Of a stretch of DNA of 64,000 nt, positions 1 to 9,126 are shown one piece after another (the stretch's first letter is position 1; each line of letters starts with the position of its first letter). Position numbers and translations under genes: made by a program. The notes beneath the pieces are model-generated. The model was not told where the DNA came from, searched no databases, and worked only from the letters and a program-made list of their open reading frames with translations. This DNA comes from Nectonema munidae (Eukaryota > Nematomorpha > Nectonematoida > Nectonematidae), in the NCBI GenBank assembly GCA_030549495.1, contig JAUIRK010000922.1, positions 124,001 to 188,000 on the forward strand. Direction: 5' to 3'.

Positions 1-1290
1 TTTCAAAAAGATGCATTACAATAGGCATATACCATTTTTTTCCTCTTAAACAACTTTTATAAATCATGAGATTTGGTTCATTCTGTCTAAATGCCCCATC
101 TCCCGATTATAAACATTCAAAAGCTTTGGCTGATTTATTTTTATCCTACTTTTTAATGTACGCGAGTATCGTGAAATGGCTCTATACCATACTTGTTAGA
201 TCCACAGATCCCAACCCGATTTTCAAACCACTCACAAACGTTAAAACAACAGAAATTGTATGCCGTAAAACTCCCTCTAGGTTCTTTCTTATAAATTTTT
301 TCACTTTTTTTAAGAAAATTGAGCAGCGTGTCCTTTTTTATGGTAGCCGTCATGTTCTGTTTTTTTTTCTTTAAACATTTGAAACAAGTTCAAGGTTGAA
401 AAAAATTATCCATGACATAATGGTATGCGTTTATGATCTTCTTCTTGTTTTTCTCAACAAAGTTGAGTACTGACTGCAGATTCCCCAAAAGTTAGCCCTG
501 TACATCCTTTTTACTATTTACCTTGATAAAGATCAAAGTTCACTAAATAGCCAGATTGAGTGCAATCTGACCATTGCTTATACCCAAACCTTTGAGGCTT
601 TCCTTTGATCAACTGTTTCAGATGTTGACGACCATAATACGGTATCATCGTTTCATCATCTATAGCATGAAACTCTGCTACAGGAGCATTTGAAGAAAAA
701 ATTTGATTTAGTTTGTCAACAAGGGGCCGTATTTTGATGAAGTTTATCACTTGGTTGATTGTTGTCTGAAAAATGTAAGTACTTTTTTATTTCATCAAAC
801 CTATCTCTCTTCATTGCCGACGATACAATTTTCACATCACAATCCTCACTCTTGTTCCAATACATGCGATATTTAGGTAATTTATGGTAGCCCGTTAGAG
901 TGAAAAATTCAAAAAAAAAACTTTAAATTCATCATTACTCAAGTTCAAATTAAAGTTGTTTTGCGAAGCATAATTGTTTGTAAATGAAACAAACATGTTA
1001 ATGAGAGTTTCAGTCAAAAATAGATGATTCTTTTAATTCATTTTCATAAAAATTAACACACCCACTGTTCCAATGAAAAAACTTTTTTCTTTTAACTGGT
1101 CCGATTTGAGTAGTAGTCTTGAAACCAAATTTCCTTGAGCGAGCAATTGATTTCCCGTGAAATTGTCTAAATCGCCGATGTCTTCGTCTTCTGAATCTTC
1201 ATCTGTAACCACCTCGGTACAATTTATGGACGGTTGAATGAAAATTTGGGAGTCAGTTATCTTTTCTGTATCAATAAACTCCAACAAATT
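1..1290 (-). pseudogene. piggyBac transposase relic, cut by window edge
   Basis: Three stretches of piggyBac (DDE_Tnp_1_7, PGBD-like) protein lie in order on the minus strand. At about 1287-1033 is an acidic N-terminus with the run EDSEDEDIGDLDNF. At about 1000-780 is the conserved block with LPKYRMYW and MKRDRFDEIKKYLHFS. At 750-514 is the domain with IDDETMIPYYGR, LKQLIKGKP and GYLVNFDLYQGK. At about 353-150 follows a C-terminal part with KKEPRGS and NKYGIEPF. Frame changes and stops separate them, so no full protein can be made. The far C-terminus and left terminal repeat would lie before base 1. The family assignment is firm; a domesticated gene is unlikely because the frames are broken. 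Confidence 0.82.
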
Positions 1291-2415
1291 ATTTTGGATG
1301 AGGTTTCCGATTTAATGAATAATATACTACACGTTAGACCAGACTCTTCCTAATATTTACAAAAATATGTCAGGTATTAATATGTAAGTCTTTGAATAGA
1401 CGCTGTTTGCTTTTAGACTTTGATTCCTAGAACACAATGTAAATGTAGAAACAGTATTATAAAAAAATTTTGAATTCAAAAATTCTTTGAAACATTCTTT
1501 GAATTCATAAAACATTACCTTCTTATTTTAAGCAATTATTCTGACCTCTTGACTAAGTTGATAACTTTTTTATTAACTGGTTATATACAATGAGAATCAG
1601 AATTTTAGTCCAAAGCAGAAGAATCATATCCAAATTTATTATAAAAAGCAGATGAACTGAATTTTTTTCTGTCTTCAAATGAGGACATTCGGAAATAAAG
1701 AGTCAAGTAAATTTTATTATAATTCAACAAGAAACAAATTTTAAAATAACTTCATTTAGATTTTAAATATGTTTATGTAGTTCCTTAAAAGAAAAATAAT
1801 TTCAATTTTTGAAAATAAAATCTGAAAATTTTCTAAATTTGTTTCAAAATTAATTAATATTTTGTAAAAAAATATTCTCAACGTTGTATAAAATTTTTTT
1901 TTATATTTAACGTCTAAAATGTTGCATTAAATTGAGATAAAAAAACAGAAATTAACAAAAATGATTTTGAGCAAAAAAATCAGTCCTAAAGAATCATATC
2001 TCGCTTTTTCCAAATCTTATCTAGTCGCGTTAGAAATAAGCGGGTGATGCATTTGCTCAAGGAATCGAATTTGCGTTATGTAGAAAAAAGAAAAGTTTCT
2101 TACTGATGGTTTGGACACCAAACCTTGAAAAAGTGATAGAGGCATCGGTGACAGAGATCGCATTAAAATCATGCAATAAAAAAGCAAGTGTTATAATTTT
2201 TGCTTGTAATGGTAATTAAATGAAATACTCATTCCTTTATTTTTTATTTACAAGTGGGTTAGATGTTTTGATGGAAAACTCGGTTTGTTCTTTCTACTTC
2301 TCATGGTGTATCAAGTTTAGGCGGAGAGATAAAAACTTAAATTGGAATGGCGCATATGATTTTGCATTTAAAAAAGAGGGCCACAGCGAGAATTAGGTTG
2401 AGAAACTCAGTTTTA

Positions 2416-2458
<43 letters not shown>
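2416..2458. repeat. (GAT)n microsatellite
   Basis: About 14 uninterrupted GAT units. GAT-type tails also occur at the 3' ends of the two LINE copies nearby and at about 30.78 kb, so this may mark an old LINE tail, but no LINE sequence is recognisable next to it. Confidence 0.9.
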
Positions 2459-2514
2459 GTAAACATTTCGTCATTAAAAAAGATGATTATGGGTGATTTT
2501 ATTAAGACTATAGT

Positions 2515-2640
2515 TGGGATCGATTCTAATTATAATCAGAATCACAGAAATTCCTAGAATCGTAACCAGAATCATTTTTATTTCAAACCCAAAACCAGAA
2601 TCCTAGAGAGCGACAAAATCAGATTCTCTCAGTTATTGTA
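2515..2640. repeat. Degenerate AGAATC-rich block
   Basis: The motif (C)AGAATC/GATTCT recurs about eight times with irregular spacing. It looks like a decayed short tandem repeat or the end of an unrecognised element. Confidence 0.4.
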
Positions 2641-2659
2641 GCGCTGGAAGCTTCGATGG

Positions 2660-3960
2660 TATACAAGGAGAAGAGTTTGTGGAAAACTAATAACTTACAG
2701 TTTAGATACAGAGAGCGTACTTTTTCAGACATTGAATAGAAAACAAAGTATTAACTGCATTCCAGCCATATCTTACTCTTATAGTAGCGCGTAGCTGGAT
2801 TTCACTTTCTTCATTACTGCGTGTGTCACCGAAGTAACAAAATATTTTCACTCCTTAAAAATTTGCTTCTGCTTGCTCCTCATTTTACTTCTTTTTGACA
2901 CAAATTTTATCTCCAAAAGTTCCAATCATTCGATCTGTAACTCAAGCAATGCAAGGTTTTGTATTTACAAGTTAGCTTCGCTCTCTTTCCACATACTACA
3001 CAAGGATCCAGATTTTCTTACAGTTCTGTACCATTTTCACTTCCACAAGGCAGTATTTTTGTTTTTCTGAGGTTCACCGTCAACTCTTTTCTCTCAAAAA
3101 TAGATTTCAAACAGTAAGATTTAGTTTCCAGCTATTCCATCTTTTCTGACATCATAATCAAATCATCCACATACAAAAGTTCATACTAATTACCTTTTCT
3201 TTCCGTTTCAGATATTACATCCAACACATTAACAAAAAGAAACGAAAAAGGAGTGGACGTTAACATTAAATTCTTTCGTGTGCTCATTACGAACTTGAAC
3301 TCTTGCTTTAGCATCTTATCAAGAACACACTAATATAATTTTTTCTTCTTTTCATTGTAGCAATCTTCCAGTTTTCTTAAAATAAATATGGAACCAACAG
3401 TTCCTTTACCAGGCATAAAATCAATTTGAATTCCATCACTTTTAGTGATATTTCTGAATCTCTTTCTACAACTTTCATCCCATGTTCAAACAGCTTAATG
3501 CCTCTGTAAGAGTTACATTCCATTACACAACATTTCTTCTTGTAAATCGGAACAACCGTGCTAACACTCCAATCTTCTGACATGTCACATTAATTCAAGG
3601 TATTATTTGCTATTTACAAGATAATCTGTTTCTCGTATTGAGAAGCAGCGAGATGTTCTTCTACAATTCCAGAAGGGTCACTAGCTTTACCGTTTTTCAT
3701 AATTTCCAAAGCCTTCTCAACATCTATTCCAAAAGGTTGTATTAGGCCTTCAGTTTTTCCAGCATCTAACCACATATTTTCTTCATTCATGATAACTTCC
3801 ATATGCTCTTTCCAAACTTCATTTTGTTCATCTTTGGAATATACAATATTGGCATATCTGTTTGTCTGAAACGCTACTTGAGTCTTTCTTTACATCTGAG
3901 TTTATAAAATAAAGAAATCTTTTGCCACCATTAAACTTCACCGTGTCGAGGTTTACCTTT
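2660..3960 (-). pseudogene. LINE reverse transcriptase, middle part (inverted)
   Basis: In order on the minus strand are a pre-RT block with NGKASDPSG, the RT block MSEDWSVSTVVPIYK followed by NSYRGIKL, the catalytic box YVDDLIMM, and a VNLRKTKI motif. A C-x2-C-G-K-R zinc-finger-like segment (CVVCGKRAKL) and then the RVRYGWNA region follow. The same order is seen in the copy at 27.5-30.8 kb, so the two belong to one family. Stops and frame shifts interrupt it throughout. The closest clade I can suggest is an RTE-like or related endonuclease LINE; the clade is not certain. Confidence 0.72.
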
Positions 3961-3984
3961 ACTTACCACACATACTTCTTCCTC

Positions 3985-4330
3985 AACTTAAAGAAAAAAT
4001 ATATAGTGCTTGTGTGAAACCTGTCATGACATCGGGTTCTCAAACATAGACTATAATGTCATTAGAAGGTATTTTGAGAAGAGTTGAAGGAAGCATGTTA
4101 CAGAAAATGTGTGGAGTGAAGTTGAATGATAAATTAAAGACTGAACAACTCATGAAAAGACTGGAGCTGAAAAATAGAATTGTTGAAACTGTGAAGCAAG
4201 GAAGTTAAAAGTGGTTGGGACATATCTCGAGGAAAGACGATGGCGTAAGCATAAAACATGTTTGGAAGTTAGAAGTTCAAAGTGTTCGAAGTGAAGGAAG
4301 ACCTAAATTAAACTGAAATGGTTCGAAGAT
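3985..4330 (+). pseudogene. LINE 3' coding end
   Basis: The plus strand reads IYSACVKPVMTSGSQT, then LRRVEGSMLQKMCGVKL, then KWLGHISRKDDG. These are the usual C-terminal blocks of this LINE type (compare RLYKSCLRSVMRYG and RQRWLGHLERIDANG near 30.5-30.8 kb). Several stops are present. The piece completes the inverted part to its left. Confidence 0.7.
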
Positions 4331-4444
4331 GCGGGACAAAGAATCAAGTGAAAGCTAGTTCTCAAATCATGGAAGGAAAGACATTAACCCTTCGTAAGAG
4401 GCAAAAAATATTGACTATAAAAATGATGAAGATGATGAATTAAA

Positions 4445-5376
4445 TTGAGCATGATCAATTTATTGTATATGAAGAAGTTTATTTAGGAATATTGAAAAAA
4501 ATTGTTAGGGGTTATATCAAATTTGAAAGCTAATTTACTGACAGGTGAAATATTTTGAGTGAATTAATCACCAAAAGCTGGTCTATTAAAATAAATTAAG
4601 AAAATTTTAAATATTTGACATTGATTGACAGGTTTGACTGATTTTCCTAAAAAAAATGATAATAATAAATTTCGCGCAAAAATTTTGTAAAAATATTTAA
4701 TATTTTAGAGGAAAAAGGGGTCAAAAAGCCTTCCACGCTGTCACTGAGGAAATAAAAATAGCATCTCTACACAAGAAAACCTGAGTTCTGGTGTTTCTAA
4801 AAAAAGCTCTCAAAGTTAAAATCATAATTATTTCTTTCCTCCTAAAAATTTTCAATAACCCCATAGATGGTTAATTTTTTTGCAATATATTCAATGATAG
4901 ATTTTAATTGATAGAAATCTAAAATTACTTTATATATAGAGTTGCTATTGATTCTATGGCAATCCTCACTTGGTAGCTCTAATTTCATCTGAAATAGACT
5001 TTCTGAAGAAAAAATCTTTTGCAGAGAATTATTTGGCACACAATTTACCCGATCTCAAAGCTATCCTATTAAAAGGAATTTTCCTGTTGATCTTGGCTGT
5101 TTTATCAATATCATGTGGAAAAGACATCACTCTGGGTTATTGTTAGCTAATCCTTCTTCAAGTGTTCCTGATTAAATCTTCAAATATTGGCACCTGTGAC
5201 AATTCTGGTAACATTATCAGTCAGTCTCCTTGAAAATTGTTATATTTTTTATACTTGTTAGTGAATTGGTGATTCTAATCTTTGCTGATTTAAATAAAAG
5301 TTCAAAGATTTTTACATTCGCAACAAAGGGGCGACGGACCAATTAAATAAGTTTATCTGAATTGAATGACAAAATC
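4445..5376. other. Intergenic AT-rich stretch
   Basis: Only short open frames of low-complexity composition are present. No gene, RNA or repeat is recognised. Confidence 0.5.
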
Positions 5377-5382
5377 TTTATT
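5377..5382 (-). terminator. Candidate poly(A) signal for PIGL
   Basis: TTTATT on the plus strand is AATAAA on the minus strand, about 140 bases past the PIGL stop. It is the first such hexamer seen downstream. In AT-rich DNA this is suggestive only. Confidence 0.35.
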
Positions 5383-5523
5383 CTTGATTTTTCCTTGGCG
5401 TTTAATTGGATAAATTTCTTATAAAAACCATGACTTTGTCAACAAATTTTTTATATGGCGCATAAAATTAATATAAAAAATAAAAACATTATTGGGAAAG
5501 AAGGGCATATATCTCCGGTTATT

Positions 5524-6342
5524 TTATACGCTGTCCACATTAAAAACTTCTTTAATGGTTACCACTTGCCATCGGTTGATTAAGAGGTACTGGGAGAAAA
5601 GGAAATAGAGATGTCGAAACCAGGAATGCTGGGAAGCATATGACTGATAAAAAATTCCTCTTGCTTGGAAATAAGAGGGCAAGCCGCCATTAACGACTTC
5701 TACAACACCTCTTCCATTCATTCCGAGGAGGTAAATGAGCCAGGAAAGAGGTATGGCATACTTGATGAGCGTACTCTCAGACTTCAGAGTGTAGAGAGTG
5801 GTTCCTTTAAAAGCTACAGGATTCTCGCGCATAAACTTAGTTAAGCAAGGCAGGATGGCGCGATGATGTGGATGGCGAGACACTCCCAACTCGTCAAAAG
5901 TGAAAATGGCTTCCAAATCCAAAAAAGGTGACTGATTCAAGAGCTGCCTCTTCATTACATAGTCAAGAAGAACTTTGTGCATGGATGAACACCTCCAAAA
6001 CAGGAACATGTCATCCGGCAACAACTCGGGTGCATCAATCAATTCAACATTGAAACGCAGAAGGCCTAGCAAATGGGCAGAGTGATAAAACTCCCTTTGA
6101 CGCGTGAGTCTTTCACTTTGGTTTTTGGGGTTGCCGGAAGACAAGCACAGAATATGGATTCTTTGACTTGGCACCATTGTTAATAACTTTGAAAGAGTGG
6201 GCAGAAAGAAAAACACTTCATCATCTGGATGTGCAATGATAAATAGGATTGATGAAGAAAATTCAAAACGGCTGATTGGAGGATATGGAAGGATGATGAA
6301 TAATAAGAACAGGAGAATACGAAATCCAAAATCCTTTCTCAT
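5524..6342 (-). CDS. PIGL: PIG-L: GlcNAc-phosphatidylinositol de-N-acetylase
   Basis: A single-exon frame of 272 residues. PIG-L removes the acetyl group from GlcNAc-PI, the second step of GPI-anchor synthesis, on the cytoplasmic face of the ER. Visible features are an N-terminal hydrophobic anchor at about residues 8-23 and the metal-binding AHPDDE at 37-42. A second conserved block, TFDELGVSRHPHH, carries the paired histidines and corresponds to the usual TFD..GVSGH.NH. Length is close to the roughly 250 residues of animal PIG-L. The frame opens one codon earlier with GTG, but the first ATG is used here. It lies 30 bases behind MED21 on the same strand, which suggests co-transcription. No disabling change is seen. 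Confidence 0.93.
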   Translation of the reverse strand: MRKDFGFRILLFLLFIILPYPPISRFEFSSSILFIIAHPDDEVFFFLPTLSKLLTMVPSQRIHILCLSSGNPKNQSERLTRQREFYHSAHLLGLLRFNVELIDAPELLPDDMFLFWRCSSMHKVLLDYVMKRQLLNQSPFLDLEAIFTFDELGVSRHPHHRAILPCLTKFMRENPVAFKGTTLYTLKSESTLIKYAIPLSWLIYLLGMNGRGVVEVVNGGLPSYFQARGIFYQSYASQHSWFRHLYFLFSQYLLINRWQVVTIKEVFNVDSV

Positions 6343-6372
6343 CACACTTAATCAGAAAAGGGTGAGTATCAG
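6343..6372 (-). promoter_or_regulatory. 30-bp MED21-PIGL spacer, possible trans-splice acceptor
   Basis: Between the MED21 TGA and the PIGL ATG the minus strand reads CTGATACTCACCC, then TTTTCTGATTAAGTG. A pyrimidine-rich stretch followed by AAG ends two bases before the ATG and could serve as a 3' splice acceptor for a spliced leader. A second acceptor-like TTTGCAG lies at the very end of MED21. There is no room for a poly(A) signal or a separate promoter. The function is inferred from spacing only. Confidence 0.4.
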
Positions 6373-6864
6373 TCAATTCTGCAAATGAATATCCGTTAAA
6401 CTATTCAACAAGTCTTGAATCTGCGCCAAAAAAGTTCGTCCTTGGTAAATCGTTTTTTCGAGTTGTTGAATACTTTCAATGTTTTCGCGTTCAAGGCGCT
6501 TCAAAGCAACGTCTTGCAATTCGTCAGCATTCGGCGAATCATCAGGCAGAGAGTTTATCAGTAACTCGATGTCAGTGCAGGTTTTAGAAATGAGTTTTGC
6601 GAATAAAAGAATGTTGGAGGACTCATAAGCGTTTTCCATCTCAGCTTCTCTTTTAACATCATCTTTTCTATCGTTGGTGACGTGTCTGCCTTGATGAATG
6701 CCATCTGTGATGATGATTTCTCCTGAAGGACCTTTTTTGAGTTTAGAGGAAGTGGAATCTAAGGGATACCTTTCTGCGCCTTCCTGAATGACACCAATAG
6801 AATTGCAAAGCAAATCAGCCAGTTCATTGATAGCATCTTGAATTTGAGTGATTAAATCTGACAT
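6373..6864 (-). CDS. MED21: Mediator complex subunit 21
   Basis: A single-exon frame of 163 residues. MED21 is a middle-module subunit of Mediator, which links transcription factors to RNA polymerase II in the nucleus; it pairs with MED7 through a coiled coil. The N-terminus MSDLITQIQDAINELADLLC matches the family's opening helix, and NAYESSNILLFAKLISKT...DIELLINSLPDD matches the conserved middle. A C-terminal helix (about residues 105-160) is coiled-coil-like. It is about 20 residues longer than the human protein, owing to a polar insert at about residues 30-70. The frame extends four codons upstream to a TTG, but the ATG fits the family start. PIGL follows on the same strand. Confidence 0.92.
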   Translation of the reverse strand: MSDLITQIQDAINELADLLCNSIGVIQEGAERYPLDSTSSKLKKGPSGEIIITDGIHQGRHVTNDRKDDVKREAEMENAYESSNILLFAKLISKTCTDIELLINSLPDDSPNADELQDVALKRLERENIESIQQLEKTIYQGRTFLAQIQDLLNSLTDIHLQN

Positions 6865-6879
6865 GATCAAAAGCAAGCA

Positions 6880-8102
6880 CGCAACGGAGAGATGGTAACA
6901 TTGGAGAGAGAAATTTTATGCAAAATTTAGGTGGTGTAGAAATTCACATCTAAAATACAGGAAAAATAAGAATTTATTCGCTGAAGGTAAACTAGGTGAA
7001 TGGTGACGCATAAAACTTTAGTGCTAAATAAAATTATGAGGATCAAGGAAACGGGTGTAAGTATGATTAGATTACAATACAGAAAAATTTGCCCATTTTC
7101 TTCTCTACAAATTAAGACTTATCTTAATATTCCTTAAAAATACAATATCAAAAATTCTATGAGTGAAAGAATATTTTATTGAAAAAAAAAACTCTAAAAA
7201 AGAGAGAAATTGCGATAAAAGTCAATAAAAAAACAAATAGTAGTACAGTTTGATAACGCTCCTTTTTGACAAAGGTTTTTTTTTAGCTAAAGTACTACGA
7301 TTTCAACCAAAGTCGCGTAAAGATAAAAACGAGACATGTGATACAGAAGATGCGTAAAGGGCTAAAGATAAAGAAAAGCCTAAATTTTCACAGTAATTAT
7401 TCTTACTTATCAAAAAAAATGTTGCATAAAGACGAATAGATGAAAATTTAGAGCATGTTTAAAAACCAAGAATATAAAAATTGAAAAGCTATTGAAGACA
7501 TGATATGAGTAAAAAATGTTTCTGGCATATTCCTTGAAACATTTGACATGAACACAAAATGTACATTTTTCCTTTGTTTGAGATTTGGATAGACTGAAAT
7601 CTTGTTATCGACGTATTTCACATCAGAGCGCTTTATAGCGAATGATTTACCGGGTATTAGTAAAATATAACACAAATTCTGCAAAAATTCAACTAAGCGT
7701 CGTGTAAATACCCGCTAATCATATAGAAAAGATACTTGAAATCTGTGAATAAGGATATATATGAAACAGGAATAGTAAAAATTATGTTTTTTCAAGAAAA
7801 ACAAATACATATAAAAGGGAAGGGGGATATTGGGAAAATTATTAGAGTCACTATTAAATCGGATAGCGGAGTCATCGGATAATCGAGTCTTGGACAAATG
7901 AGGTCTGACCGTATTCCAGATGATTCTTCTAATGTAAAACCTTACTTTTACCTTGGAACAGCAAATACTTGAGCGAGCCAGTCTAGAATTCAGTTACCCA
8001 ATGATTTACAAAGAGGTCGATTCTAGAGTCATGGTATAAAGCCTTCACTTGGTTGGAGTATAGCATATCTAGCGATAAGACTTTTGTTACGCGTGCAGTT
8101 GT
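6880..8102. other. Intergenic stretch upstream of MED21
   Basis: AT-rich with short A/T runs. It should contain the MED21 promoter, but no TATA or initiator can be picked out with confidence. No other gene is recognised. Confidence 0.5.
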
Positions 8103-8106
8103 TTAA

Positions 8107-8236
8107 CCCATTTACGACCAATGTTCCTATTTTGGAACATAAGTAATTTCATCTTCGTCTGCTTTTTTCAATGACTTTGAATATAAATCGTCTGCGTTTT
8201 TTTAGATATGGTCTGCTTTGTTTGGTCTTAAATGGG
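8107..8236. mobile_element. 130-bp TTAA-flanked MITE (piggyBac-like), copy 1
   Basis: Flanked on both sides by TTAA (8103-8106 and 8237-8240). The ends are inverted: CCCATTTACGACCA at the left, and CCCATTTAAGACCA on the opposite strand at the right. A palindrome ATGTTCC-N6-GGAACAT sits at 8121-8140, and TCGTCTGC motifs follow. A second copy of the same length is at 34627-34756. TTAA target duplication is the hallmark of piggyBac, so this is a non-autonomous member. It carries no gene. Confidence 0.88.
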
Positions 8237-8240
8237 TTAA

Positions 8241-8602
8241 GTACTAGAACATCGAAATCTGAAAAGGCATTTAATTGGCGAAATGCAATTTTATATGCGA
8301 TTGCTAGTGATCCTACTGTCTCTCCATGTCCCAAAATGGAGAAGTCTGAAACAAATAAATTTGGCTTAACTTGTTCTATTCATTACATTTTGGATACTGT
8401 GTGTCGGTTTATTTTCGTTAAAAAAGCGCAATTATTAGAAAATCTTCTGAAAGTACAATATTTTTTTCGAAATGCGAGATGCCCAAGTGCTGATTCATTG
8501 AACTGTGCTAAATGGAATGAATTTATGAAGCTCATGCCAGACACAAATCTTTCGTTGGAGGAAATGCAAAATGAGTTTGTGAAATGTGTGAAGAATGTAT
8601 AG
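8241..8602 (+). other. Open frame of unknown nature
   Basis: About 120 codons are open from the right edge of the MITE, and the frame also runs back through the MITE. The composition is more protein-like than nearby DNA (Cys, Trp, mixed charge), and it ends with a stop at 8600-8602. I recognise no family. A short related-looking frame, also unrecognised, follows at 8675-8872. It may be a decayed transposase or an exon of an unknown gene. Confidence 0.25.
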
Positions 8603-9126
8603 CAGTTTTAGCTAAAAGATGTATTCAGGTGATTAGAGACGAAATAGAAGTGGGAATGCTCTCAATCCCAATAGATGAGTAGTGAACAACATGGTGGGCA
8701 TGAGGAATTGTCGAAATGTTTTCGCTGTGGCGTATTTGAGCGCTTTGTTTCTCTTGTTGAGCTAGAAGGTATTCATCAATCACAATCACAATCAATGGTG
8801 TGTTCATCAGATAAAAATTATTTCATAATAAATTTTGAAAATTATGAAAAAAAATTTGCCCCAAAGTTTTGAGGATGCGGGGCCTTGAAATAAAGATGTA
8901 ATAATCGACTATTTTTCAAGAACCAGCAACTAATATATTTCAAAGTATTTCTCTTCTAAATATATCGCATGAGTTATTTTTATAGACACATAGATAAGAC
9001 TAAATATTTGAAATAAAACAAAGGTCCAAAAAAATAAAGAAGTCTAATGCCACGACATAGCCGTCATTGTATGGGGATTGACTGTACTTATATAAGTAGC
9101 GCTTTAAAATATCATCAATTTATTAA

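Larger units (their letters stand above)
1291..2649. other. Non-coding AT-rich stretch
   Basis: No coding signal or RNA gene is recognised. It contains a (GAT)n microsatellite and a degenerate AGAATC-rich block, listed separately. Confidence 0.6.
2650..4442 (+). mobile_element. LINE copy with inverted 5' part (twin-priming structure)
   Basis: Two parts of one non-LTR retrotransposon lie back to back. The left part (about 2660-3960) codes on the minus strand for the middle of the polyprotein. The right part (about 3985-4420) codes on the plus strand for the segment that normally follows. The left part ends, in its own sense, near R-V-R-Y-G-W-N-A; the right part opens with K-E-K-I-Y-S-A-C-V-K-P-V-M, which is the next block in such LINEs. 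This arrangement is expected from 5' inversion by twin priming. The 3' end is rich in GATGAA/GATGAT, like the other LINE copy at 30.78 kb. Confidence 0.7.

Noticed and set aside
6343-6345. GTG as the PIGL start, and similar TTG starts for MED21 (6876) and SLC35D (48366)
   Set aside because: Non-ATG codons are improbable starts in an animal gene; an ATG fits the family N-terminus in each case.
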